A stretch of 64,000 bases of DNA. Source: Evernia prunastri (taxonomy: Eukaryota > Ascomycota > Lecanoromycetes > Lecanorales > Parmeliaceae). The stretch lies in the NCBI GenBank assembly GCA_003184365.1, contig NKYR01000042.1:124001-188000 (forward strand), read 5' to 3'. The position numbers and the translations under genes were made by a program. Shown here piece by piece: positions 54,047 through 64,000 of this stretch (positions are counted from its first letter, which is position 1; each line of letters starts with the position of its first letter). The notes under the pieces are model-generated. The model had not been told where the DNA came from. It searched no databases and saw only the letters and a program-made list of their open reading frames with translations.

Positions 54047-55926
54047 ATGGATCCTGTCTCAGCAATAGGTCTTGCAGGCTCAATAGTTGGGATCATTGAT
54101 GTCGCCACCAGAACCATCAGCGCATTGCGCGCTCTGCAACAGCGATGGAGAGTGGCGGACTTGACGATCAGCCTCCTGATAAGCCAATTGACCACTCTCA
54201 GAGCTGCGTTGAATCAGATCGAAGAGTGGATCTCGGCCAGTCTCAACCCAATCGAGCATTATCAGTTGGTCATGGACCTAGAAGCATCTTTGGAAAGCTG
54301 TGAGACCTTGCTCCTCTTCATAGACGGGCAACTGTCCCATCTCGACTGGAAGGACAGCAACGGCCTATCCATCGAAAGTAAGATGAGGGTAGCGCTGCAA
54401 GACAAGGTTGTCAAGGAATGTGCCACCCATCTGGCTAATCAGTCGACGGCTCTCAACTTGCTCCTTACAGCTTTGAATTGGTAAGTCATTCGAGCAATCA
54501 TTCCCTCCTTCTGACCAGAGCTAATAAGTGTTTCTAGTCGGTCCATGTCTGAACAGAGCGCCCTGTTACAGAGAGGGGAAAGTAGAGGGGTTCTTGATCA
54601 GGTCAAGGATGACTCGTCCTCTTTATTCGGCTTGAGAGATTCGGCATCCTTCCGCAGTTCGTTGACAGCAGCAACGGAACGATCTCATTTGCTCGACATT
54701 TCCTTTGAGTTCGATAAGGAGTTAACGGCAACTAAGGTCTACCATCGACAGTGGAGACCGCTAATCAGAAATGCCCTTGGTAGAGGTAAGAGGACCAAGG
54801 AGGGTTCAGAGAATTCCCGTGAGGTATGTGCCAATTGACCATAATCGTTATGAGCTTCTAATTCAAAGACTTCCCCAGGTCGTTGATGTCAGAATCTTGG
54901 CAAAGAGAGCTTCGGGTCACCAAGTCTGCACCCTACCGAAGGTAATGAGTATACTGTGTGAAGGCTACTATGACCCTGAACTGCGCAGAGACTATATATA
55001 TCAAGTCATCTTAAACACTGTTGACTGCATCTTCAACATGATGATAGACCTCCGCTTGCCTATAGAGAATCTGAGAGCCGGGACTTTCCCTTGGTTCGTT
55101 AAGTTTAAGCGCCACCAAAGACTTAGGGAACTCCCATACTTCCGTGATGTTCTGCAGATGGAGCTAAGGGCAGCACTTGTCGCCTTGTGGGGTGATCCAG
55201 TAGTAAAAAGGTTTTATCAAGATGAGGTAGAAAGCATAGCCCATCCTTCAGCTACCTAGTAAGTGAATAAAAGCAGAGACCCCGTCTTTCTATGAGCTAT
55301 CGTTTTACTAAAGTCTGCAAATACATAGTCTTCTAGACTCACTTGGTCGGATAGCTAGTGCGGGCTACGTCCCGACTTTCGAAGACGCCGCCATGTCCAT
55401 GATATATAGGGACGGACACTCCCAATCCCTCACACTACCTGTGTCCACAGGCTTGAAGCGTTACAGCTTTGTAAATTGGGTTCCACATGGAGCATCGCTG
55501 AAGACGCCTCACAAACCTTCGAAGAACATGGCAGACGAGTGTGAGAGGCTGGACGCCATCTTATTCATGGCGGATTGCAGCGCTTGCTTTGCTGACGGCT
55601 CACTGGGTGGTCAATTGGATGACACCTTGCAGGGTTTTCGCCGCTTTTGCAAGCTTCCGTGGCTAGCTGGAAAGGATGTGATCTTGGTCTTGCTCAACAT
55701 TGATAATTTCTACCAAAAGCTACTTGAATGCCATAGTAAAAGGAATGACTACCCGGAAACCCCCCAGGATATGATTGATCGATTCCTATCCATTAACGAG
55801 GATGAGTCCCGGAAGATACCTGTGATTCTCGTCGACAATGACAGCGCCAAGAATCTGGAAAGTCTTGAAGGGGCCGTGAAACATAGTTTGAACAAGAAGA
55901 AAATTTCAGCTCTCATGGATTTTTAA
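54047..55926 (+). CDS. G-protein alpha-like pseudo-GTPase fused to an NLR-type N-terminal domain
   Basis: Four exons (54047-54480, 54538-54823, 54879-55258, 55329-55926) give 565 residues, all phases agreeing. The N-terminus MDPVSAIGLAGSIVGIIDVATR (two pieces: MDPVSAIGLAG, SIVGIIDVATR), with helices to about residue 140, is the helical domain usually found at the start of fungal NACHT or NB-ARC receptors. From about 241 the sequence follows heterotrimeric G-alpha order: strand 1 and P-loop place (VRILAKRASGHQ), helical domain (EGYYDPELRRDYIYQVILN), then LLDSLGRIASAGYVPTFEDA matching the LDxxxRIxxxxYxPTxxD segment, and WLAGKDVILVLLNIDNFYQKL (two pieces) matching the NKxD strand. The P-loop has lost GK(S/T), the switch II DVGGQ is replaced and NKxD is LNID, so GTP binding is unlikely. 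A scaffold or decoy role is inference. It converges on the NACHT-ankyrin gene. Confidence 0.8.
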
Positions 55927-56519
55927 TCTGAAAGTGTGGGTTGGTCTATGCGGGAGGGGAAGTTTTGTCTGGATTACTTGTCAAAAGATCTGCGAGCAAA
56001 GCACCAGTCTAGTGATGGCGTGGAGGTTCAGTGGCAGTTTTGGCATCTGATGCAGCAAAAATATCGCAGATGGAATGTCTCATACAAACATCGTTTGGTA
56101 GCTCGTGCCTTCCCATATATAGAGCAATTGCGATCGCTATAGCAGGCTGAACATAGGTAGAGGCCGTTACGGATGCGCGACATCGATATTGCAGAAAACA
56201 TGGCTTGGCTCCTGGAATTTGAGAACACGAGTACTCGAAAGACTGAGATACACCGATCTGCTCGAGCGATACATCTTCGTACCTCGACCACCGTCCATAC
56301 ACTCTAAATTCACGTACCATCTTATGTAGCCTGTTTTCCTTACACAAGCCCACAAATCCAGCCGCGATCAATTCCCTTCTGCTACAGAGTCTCAGCGCAG
56401 CGGAGTAAAATTGCACAAGATCCCACACTGTTGACGTGGTCAGTAGAGACCGCGCTCTGAGCTTGGCTTCTTTTCGTGAGGGGGCACTTGACTCACCTTA
56501 AGAAAAGTATTCTTCATTC
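55927..56519. other. Intergenic between convergent immune-type genes
   Basis: About 590 bp of 3' flank for the G-alpha-like gene (+) and the NACHT-ankyrin gene (-). Open frames on both strands lack motifs. Confidence 0.45.
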
Positions 56520-59500
56520 TCATAATTCATCGTTGGATTCTACGTCACTTTCTTCACTGCCAAACAGATCTGGACTCATGACTCGAGGTCTGCGTTGAAC
56601 CTTGCTACTTTTCTGTCCAGTCACCTTAGTGATCAGGTCATCGATGGACGCGGAGGTATCTCTGGGATGGCTGTCAAGGTAATAGACACATCTGTTAATG
56701 TTGAAGAGTCTTTGTTGTACTTCTGCCAAATATCGGAGATGGTCTGAGTAGGGCTTGGGTTCTTGCGATAGCGTCAAGCCGCCATACTCACCGGGCTCTT
56801 TCAAGGCTTGTGAGAATCCCGGCTGCGATGACCCTGACGATCCCTGAATTACGTTTGAATGCTCCGTCCGTGAGTTCTCTGGTTTGCCGATGTCTTGCCC
56901 ATGAATTCCCGTGTGACCCAGACAAAAATCTGTCGTTCTCTGTTCGATGGTACTGTCATCTTGTAGCTTGATAGATGATACGGTTGGATGAAGGTTCCAC
57001 CCACGGAAGAGTTGGATAGAAGACTTCAGAGCAATCTCGTGATCTGCTGGCTGCATACCAACAGGGTCCGTCAAGATATCGATCAGGTTTACTGTCAATT
57101 GAGCAACGACCTGACTAAGGGTATCAGGAGAAGTTGGTAGCTTTATTTCTCGGGCGCCGTAACGCCTTAGAAGACTCTTGATCTCCTCTTTCACCGCCTC
57201 CTTACGTTTTTCCTTCAGATTATGGAGACAATTGGTGAACAATCTGTCCGTAAGTAGAAGCGGCGATTGCCCATCTTCATTAAAATGGAAGGGGTTGGCA
57301 CCGTTATCCAACAGCGTAGAGATACTTGACAGTTGTTCACCACTGTCACACACTCTATGGAACTCGGCTTGCGCTAGATAGATCAACGGGGTATTGCCTT
57401 TCCAGTCGCTACCATTGACCGCTGCTCCATTCTCGATGAAACATTTGATAATTGAATCTAAGCCAAAATCTGCAGCATATGAGAGCGGTGTCCGCATCTC
57501 ATTACATCTGCTATCGATGTGAGCACCTTGTTGTATCAGAAGAGCCACTGTCGTGCTATCCTTACACCGTAACGCGTCTGCAGCGTGTGAAATGGGAGTA
57601 CGGCCACGGTTGTCTCTGCTATCAATCTGAGCGCCATGCTCTAGTAGCAGAGACGTCACGGCCCTGTTTAAGGCTGAAGCAGCATACGAGAGCGCAGTTC
57701 TACCCTCGCAGTCACGGCTGTCAACCTCAGCACCGAATATGATCAAGAGCTTTACTATCGCAGATGCAGTATGATGCCACTGAGAAGAAGCATACGAGAG
57801 CGCCGTTCTGCCCTGGTTGTTGCGGCTATCAACTTCAGTGCCGTGCTTGATCAGAAGTTCCGCCGTTGAACAAGCGAAACCGTCTCTTGTAACGGACTCA
57901 GAACTCTTATCTTCAAGCAAATAAGTCTCTCTCTTCCACCTGAATCGAGCGATGACTTCATAGAGAACTGTCTTTCCATATCTGTCCTTGTGATTAACGC
58001 GAGCGCCTTTCTCGATGAGTAGGGAGAGCATTGCCTGGGATCTATTTTGGGCAGCATAATACAAGGGTATCCTCTGCTCGTTGTCTTCCTTATTGAATGC
58101 AGCCCCAGCGTCAATCAGGATACGGGCTATTTCGATACGCCCGTGCTGCGCAGCCACATGCAAGAACGATCTACCAAATTTTATAGGAGCTTCCACGTCA
58201 AGGCCTCTGTTCCAGAAAGTATAGAAGATGTCCGGACAATATGCAATTGCATAAGCAGCTGCCAGCCTGATGACACATATCTCCTCTGGTTGCTGTTTTT
58301 CGTTCAATAAGTATTTCACTACTGATCTGAGTTCGAGATTGACTGCTAGGCTTAATTGGTCCATTTCGGGCATATCACGGGGCGCCACATGAATTCTGGG
58401 CATAGGGAACACAATGCCTATTTTAGGTAAGTAATGTAGTTCCGTGATCCAATTCTTGAAAGCCTGGCTACCTGGATCCATAATCGAGAGCATCAAATGT
58501 AGGAGAGAATCAACGGCCTTGGGGTCACCTTTAGAAACGTGATCATGCCAGTATGTCGCCGAGTAAGTCTAGAGTGCGCGCCTTCGAAGTGTCTGGTCTG
58601 ATACCAAAGGATACATGTGTACTCTGCGGATGAATGGGTGATCGGCAACATCTGATCCTGAATCAGGTTCGAGACCAGTCAGATGTAAGTACACTAAGCA
58701 TGTCTTGGCAATCTCGAAGTGAGACGTGCCCAGATCCATTGAGTGCATCCAGATGCCTTTAGCAATTGGGGCCGCCTCATTTTCCATGCTAGGTGCAAGC
58801 AAGAATTCCCTGGCTGTTTGGTGGATGAGGTAAATTTTGGAGCCACTGACGGAGATGAAAAGTCCACAGAGCTCCCGCACAGTCTCTCGAAATGTGCTCT
58901 CGGGCTCAGGCTCCACGTCGTCTACAGAGAAACAATTCTCGGTAGTTGCCATTGCCATATTCATTTCATCTAGTGTCAACGGCCGCTGGGCTGCTAGTAT
59001 AAAATGAAAAAGTAATCTGGCCTTCGTCGGGTTCGTACTAAAGCTCAAAATCCTCTCATACGCCTCATTCACAGTTGATGGAAGAGTTTTGATGACTTGC
59101 AGCAGTACACTCCGACTGGACTTGACTTTTCTTTCGAGCTCCGGAAAGATTAGAGAAACCCAGAGATACGTCCTGTTCTGGATCTGCGCTAGTTGCTTGG
59201 AGATCGCATGGTGCGTATCATCATCGATATCCTGTCGCCTCTTTTCATTGAAGTTTTGTATTCTCTTTGTAATGACCAATGAGATCTCATTCTGTATTGT
59301 AGACATTTCAAGCTCGCTTTCTCCCATCAGCCTGACGGATAATATGTTGGGGTATTCATCCCACCAGCTATTGGCAATTGTGGTATATGGCCGACTTGTT
59401 ATGATAAATTTGACTGTCGCACTAGCTGGAGGGTCTGAGAAAAATCTTCCCAATTTTTCTATCAATGAATTGCGTGTGGTCTCGCCGCATTCATCCAAAG

Positions 59501-60965
59501 CGTCAAGTATGCAAATAATACTGCCAGCTCCAGGATCGGTCGCGGCTTTCCGGAGTATAGACCACAGGTTCTCAAAGAGACCGGACAACTTTGCTTGGTT
59601 TAGTCTGAAATCCGGAAGAGCATGTTCAAGAAGTGTTCGTTTGTGCTTGAACAGTTGATGCAGTAATGTACACATGGCATTTGTTGCGTCCTGGTTCTTT
59701 TCGCTACCATCTCGAAAAAAGAAATAGCAAATGCTAGGTGTGCCTTTCGCAGCATCTTTGGTGTAGATATCAACGAGAAACTTTGACAGGACGGATTTGC
59801 CGCATCCAGGATCAGCGGTGACCCAGAGTAGCCGAGAATGGCTCTCATTGAGCCAAGTCTGATACTTTTTGTGATTAAGGAACCACTCACAAGTGTGTTC
59901 CACCCGATCCTCAATTCTCGACTTGTCGGATTCATAGTCTACAGTTCGAAGCGTCGCCAAGCAATCTGACTCCATTTTGCTCATCTCCTGATCCGCATGC
60001 AAATTTTTCAACTCAGAGCGGAACGCATCAAGCCTTTGCTGGATCCCAATGTCGATGTCCCGGAGAAGACTCTCAAACCCTTCCATACCTTGCTTTCGCT
60101 CCTTTGTATCGAGTAGAACCCTCCAACTCTCGTATTCCACTTCCAATAACCTGATCTTTTCCAACTGTTGTTTCCATGCATCTGCTTCGACAAGATTTCT
60201 GGCGAATTGATGTGCCATACAACAGGGCGATCAAATTGACATACTGCTCGAGCCTGAAACTCAAGAATATTGCGATACAGCTTGATGGTTTGCGTCGCTA
60301 GGGCGCGTGTGTTTGCATCCCAATCGCCTCTCAGGTATAAATTCTCAATCTCCGTGAATCGGCATATGACAACGGCGATGTAGGAGAGGCCATCGATCGC
60401 GGCAGTCCTTTGCTGACTATCATTAACCATCAACTAGATCACATCAGCATCGGCGTAAACGAAAATATATCAAACGCGGCTTGAGGCTTACGGGTGTCAA
60501 TAGGCGTATAGCAGCCACCGGGATCCCAAGGTGTACCGGCTCAATGTTGGCAATCACGGTTACAGAGTCTCTCATAATCTGCACGACTTTGACCAGTCGT
60601 TCAACTTGCTTCCGAACTTCCAGAGACTTTCCGGCAAAGTTGATGACCCACTTGTCCTGTTCCATCAGCGCCAATTTGTTTTCGATAGTCCTAGAAAGCT
60701 GCTCCCGCCTTGATGTTGCTCCATCGTCTCCACTACTCTCTGACAACAGAATCTGTTCGAACCGATCCACCAGCGCAATCTGAGAGCTGCGCAATTCTAT
60801 GTACGCTTCATCCCATAGGTTTTTGGTGGTTGGGTTACAAGCTGTGGAGTCTGAGGTTGTGTCACTAGATGCGTTCTGCTCATTTGAAGGCCCTCGAGAA
60901 GTGCTGAGACTAGCGTTGCCACCAGAAGATCTGTCCTTGCATCGCAGCCATTTCGGTCGACGCAT
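56520..60965 (-). CDS. NACHT-ankyrin NLR with NWD-type N-terminal domain; one frame break
   Basis: Exons 60965-60492, 60433-58623 and 58568-56520. The N-terminal domain (LWDEAYIELRSSQIALVDRF, DKWVINFAGKSLEVRKQVERL in pieces, YRNILEFQARAVCQF) matches the NWD NACHT N-terminal family. The NTPase has P-loop TADPGCGKSVLS, Walker B CILDALDECG and sensor FIITSRPY; helical parts include LPSTVNEAYERIL and HQTAREFLL. The third exon carries about eight ankyrin repeats (GRSFLHVAAQHGRIEIARIL, NRGRTPISHAADAL and others), then an acidic tail. The 54-nt intron 58622-58569 ends in a TAG that would otherwise be an in-frame stop. Near 60215-60226, between CQFDRPV and HQFARNLVEAD, the frame shifts by one base without splice signals, so the gene is either frameshifted or mis-assembled there. 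Such receptors sense non-self in the cytosol and trigger cell death. A second ATG at 61004 would add 13 residues. Confidence 0.83.
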
Positions 60966-63517
60966 TGTACAAAATTTTGCTCCACACACTGGGTAACAAA
61001 CCATTTCCACGAGATGTATAAGTCGGGTCCGCTTCAATCAGTGTGACAATGATTGTGATTCTTGGGAGAATCTCAGCTCGACGAGATTCTCAAGCATTCT
61101 ACCCCCGCACTAGATATCGAGTATCTGCAGAGCGTCGATCCTTGCATCCCAGAACCTCGCTTTTCGGGAGAAAGCCTCGTCAGGGAAAGAAGATTGATGC
61201 ACAAAGCCAGAAAGCATCTTGAACCAAGGAGAAGCAAACCATGGGCACGGGTAGTAACGTTATAATCAACCATGTACTAGCGCGAAAGAGAGTGGAGATA
61301 GGCATTATTGGTGTCACCGACGCAATGATACCAGAGGACTTGTCTCAATCACAATCAAGGCCCAGGGAGGCGAGCGCGAAACTATCAGGGAATCTGACTC
61401 GATGAGCTACGTTCAGTCCGATTGGCGCTGTTATACCGCCTTTCCTCTTTACCATGGGTGACTACATAGACCAACGCGGATTGCCTATAGAACACAGAGA
61501 TACCGTTGGCTACCAAACCAATGTAGCCTCCAGTCTGTTAAATTTCAATTTAGCTTGATTCAACAAGGGTAGTGCTCTCCAACTTTCCGAGGGTATGTTG
61601 AATCTGCCTTACATGTAGTGCACGCACGGCGTGCTAATCATTTCTGAATTGGTCTGTGATCGTTCTCTAGTACGGATCCGAGAGCCATGTGGATGGCTCA
61701 TTGGAATCATGCGGCTTCTTGCGTTCTCTAGCTGCATCCCAGTTTAACAGCAAGTCCACATATCCAATCGATTTGGCGACAGGTCTAGTTGACGATAGAA
61801 ACGATCAGAATTTGATGTTTCTCCAAAGCTGCGAATCTTCAACCTGCACCTTCTTTGTGCATTTGGATCTGGTAAGTCGTGCTTAGGATACTAGTGCTGC
61901 AGGGCAGGGTGAGGGTCTAAGAGACGTGTGGAGGCTGGGAGAGACAGCAATATTTCGTTCCAACTAGAGGGTATCGTGGGGTCGAGTTACCCTAAGGATC
62001 TGTCCGATAAGTATACACTACAAGCGACAAGGAGGCAGAGAATACTTTAATTCACAATCCTTCAGTTGAACCAGAGCCCTATGTCTTTCACGAAAAAATA
62101 ATTCGTAAGGTGCTCGTTGTTATAAAAGATTAAGGGTGTAACAATAGGTAGAAAGGCACAGGTGCAGAAGGATGAAGTTAGTGAAAACAAATGGCACGCG
62201 AACCATCAGCAGATTGAGGCTGATATCTCATATAGGTCAACACAACGGACCAATCTGGCCGAACTCGGCCGTGCAGCAATGGTGTTTCCCTTTCTTTGAG
62301 ATCCAAACAAGATGATTTCTTTCGGTTCAGAGATATACCCCATATATGGCCTCATCTATATCTCCAGTGATCCGGTATGATATCTCACCCCTTAAGCTCC
62401 TGAGTTGTACACCCAGAAGAACATCTGCTCAAGGCACGAAGCTATCTTAGTGACGTATAAGGTCAGAAACTCGACCGGAGTCGCGCAGAAAGGTTCATGT
62501 GAGCTGTGATGCGGCATGATACCAGCGCCAGATCGAGGCAGAACAAAGAAAGAACACGAACGATGACACGACTGGAGTCATTCATGCGGTCATTGAGGCA
62601 GCCTTTAAGGTCCATCCATTCAGCGTTCACGCAGGAAATGCGAGTTCTGAAATTCAAGGTACTAGGACGACCTTCGGATCTGGTCTCTCAGACCTCAACC
62701 AGATGCGGTTCCGCAAATGGAGAAGAAATAAGAAAGACTGGTTCATGGAAGACTGGCGTACGCTCGCCCAAGCTCTCGTCAGACGCAAGCTAATTACGAT
62801 CTGTACTGTTGGTAATCCCTTGTCATCTCTGATATGCAGAGCATTCAGCGATTCCAAGCACGTGGTCATCATCTGTGATGAGTCCTCGCTTTGCACCGAC
62901 TCAGCTCCAAAGACCGTGGTCGTCGATTTCTCTTCTGATCGCATCGATGCTGACTCCAACAGGAATCAAAGCCGTGGTAGGCCTCACTTCCCTAGCACAA
63001 ATCTCAAATCTCTCGCACCGATTGTCCTTGCGCCATGGGCGGCCTCCATCGTGAGGCTTTTCTTTAGTAACACAAGCGAACAGAGCGTGCAATGTCGTCT
63101 TGCCAACTTTTCTAGCAGCCACACTCAGCGGCTATGTCGTCATCGAACGCGAACGGGAACCACGTTCCCCGCCCTGGCTTCTACAACTTGAACTCTACTC
63201 GCCTAGCTCCATGTGCCAAGAGAGCCAACATCGACGTCCATTGAACGCGATGAACATGACTTTTGGCAGCTGAGGTCAAGCGCTGGAAGCACATCATATT
63301 CGAGTAGTTCACTTCCATCATTGGAGCTTTCTGGGGTGCGACGATCGTGCAGAGGCGGGTGAACCCGAATCCCCGCTCCACAACGACGAGGGGGCCGTCC
63401 TCGACAATTGTAAAGCCTTGACCAACCCGAATCAGCACTCAAGACAATAAACTTCCCTGGATTTGTCCAGAATCCTCATTCACAAGTACCAGCACCCTTT
63501 CCACGGTAGTATCGACA
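60966..63517. other. Gene-poor 2.5 kb stretch
   Basis: No intact gene. Open frames at about 61689-61870 (ending at a GTAAGT donor) and 62506-63191 are protein-like in part (HVVIICDESSLCTDSAPKTV) but show no complete domain; they may be decayed genes. The region 61900-62450 is A/T-rich and featureless. Confidence 0.4.
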
Positions 63518-64000
63518 ATGCCGCCACAGCGCGTTGAGACCCCAGATGGCATTTCCTGGCACATAGAAACGTTCCATCCCAGCAACAATGGCACCTCATC
63601 AAAATCAGCCAATGAATACATCGTTCTGATCCCCTCCGGCGAAGGCGACTGCCACAGTCTTACGACTGTCGCGCACCTCCTCTCCTCCAACGGTCCCTAT
63701 CACGTGCTCACCTTCGACATGCCGGGCTTCTCCCGCACCACCGCACCCCCCGAGGCTTACGCCAGAGTGACGCCTCAGCTGCTGGCCAAACAGATCGTCG
63801 GCCTCCTAGACAAACTGAGCATCCAACGCGCCACGTTCTTCGGCTGCTCCTCCGGCGGGTGCGCCACGCTCGGCCTCTGCGCCCTGTACCCCGCGCGCGT
63901 CAAGTGCGGCATCGTGCACGAGGTGCCCCTCGACGCCCCCGACGTGCTGGGCGACATGCTCAGCCTGAGTGACGAGGAGCTCGCGGCCGCCTGCCGCGGA
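63518..64000 (+). CDS. Alpha/beta-hydrolase, 3' end beyond the window
   Basis: 161 residues are visible from the ATG at 63518 to the window edge, with no stop. After a variable N-terminus come VLIPSGEGDCHSLTTVAHLL, YHVLTFDMPGFSRTT (the strand and Asp-x-Pro-Gly-x-(S) loop), LDKLSIQRATFFGCSSGG with the nucleophile elbow G-C-S-S-G, and a helix CATLGLCALYPARVKCGIVHE (in two pieces). This is the first half of a classical alpha/beta-hydrolase fold; the catalytic acid and His must lie beyond 64000. Third positions are strongly G/C-rich, more than in neighbouring genes. Possible roles include esterase, epoxide hydrolase or haloperoxidase-like enzymes; the substrate cannot be told. Confidence 0.85.
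   Translation, partial: MPPQRVETPDGISWHIETFHPSNNGTSSKSANEYIVLIPSGEGDCHSLTTVAHLLSSNGPYHVLTFDMPGFSRTTAPPEAYARVTPQLLAKQIVGLLDKLSIQRATFFGCSSGGCATLGLCALYPARVKCGIVHEVPLDAPDVLGDMLSLSDEELAAACRG

Noticed and set aside
58569..58571. In-frame TAG in the NACHT-ankyrin gene taken as a nonsense mutation or readthrough stop
   Set aside because: A 54-nt intron (58622-58569) with GT...CTCTAG ends exactly there and keeps the frame, giving the family sequence TYSATYW directly after it.
62506..63191. Possible helicase-like gene (HVVIICDESSLC)
   Set aside because: The resemblance to a Walker B segment is slight; no P-loop or other helicase motif accompanies it.

Overview
The window reads as nuclear DNA of a filamentous ascomycete (Pezizomycotina, most like a dothideomycete). 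It has many short introns (about 45-240 nt, GT...AG, most with GTAAGT-like donors), a fungal Zn2Cys6 regulator, a sedolisin protease, two HET proteins, two NACHT NTPases, a Dal5-type transporter and a DUF7730-like protein. Gene density is moderate, with several gene-poor gaps of 1-3 kb. This fits an accessory or self/non-self-recognition-rich region rather than core chromosome. Exon models were built by hand from splice signals and reading-phase agreement. No alignment or transcript data were available.

Layout, left to right. 1.5-4 kb: Zn2Cys6 transcription factor (+). 6.5-8.4 kb: single-exon HET protein with WW-like C-terminal repeats (+). 8.9-9.6 kb: DUF7730-like protein (+). 10.0-10.6 kb: small hypothetical gene (-). 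11.2 kb: MITE-like fold-back element. 11.9-12.7 kb: hypothetical gene (+). 12.8-16.4 kb: divergent FAD monooxygenase (-) and Dal5-like MFS transporter (+) sharing a promoter with three CGG-type palindromes. 17.2 and 19.4 kb: two Met-Gly proteins that may be acylated. 20.4-22.8 kb: secreted sedolisin (-). 25.7 kb: Thr-rich single-pass membrane protein (+). 26.8-27.2 kb: small secreted peptide precursor (-). 27.6-29.9 kb: damaged NACHT NTPase (-). 31.6-33.4 kb: unrecognised five-hundred-residue protein (-). 34.5-37.7 kb: Ser/Thr-rich secreted or cell-wall protein (+). 37.9-38.3 kb: alpha/beta-hydrolase fragment (-). 39.5-41.4 kb: cytochrome P450 with a one-base frameshift (+). 42.9-45.2 kb: nuclear 2OG-Fe(II) dioxygenase-like protein (+). 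45.7-48.8 kb: large HET protein with a coding 21-bp tandem array (-). 49.4-50.6 kb: short-chain dehydrogenase (+). 52.6-53.4 kb: GNAT acetyltransferase (+). 54.0-55.9 kb: a G-alpha-like pseudo-GTPase with an NLR-type N-terminal domain (+). 56.5-61.0 kb: NACHT-ankyrin NLR (-). 63.5-64.0 kb: alpha/beta-hydrolase running off the end (+).

The strongest theme is fungal innate immunity or allorecognition. HET effectors, NACHT receptors and the degenerate G-alpha protein, which carries the same type of N-terminal helical domain as one receptor, lie within 55 kb. At least three coding regions carry small frame breaks. They may be real decay or assembly indels, and the two should be separated before calling pseudogenes. 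The most novel candidates are the NLR-domain/pseudo-G-alpha fusion, the Kex2-type four-cysteine secreted peptide, the WW-tailed HET protein and the HET protein with the Ser/Asp/Cys repeat array.
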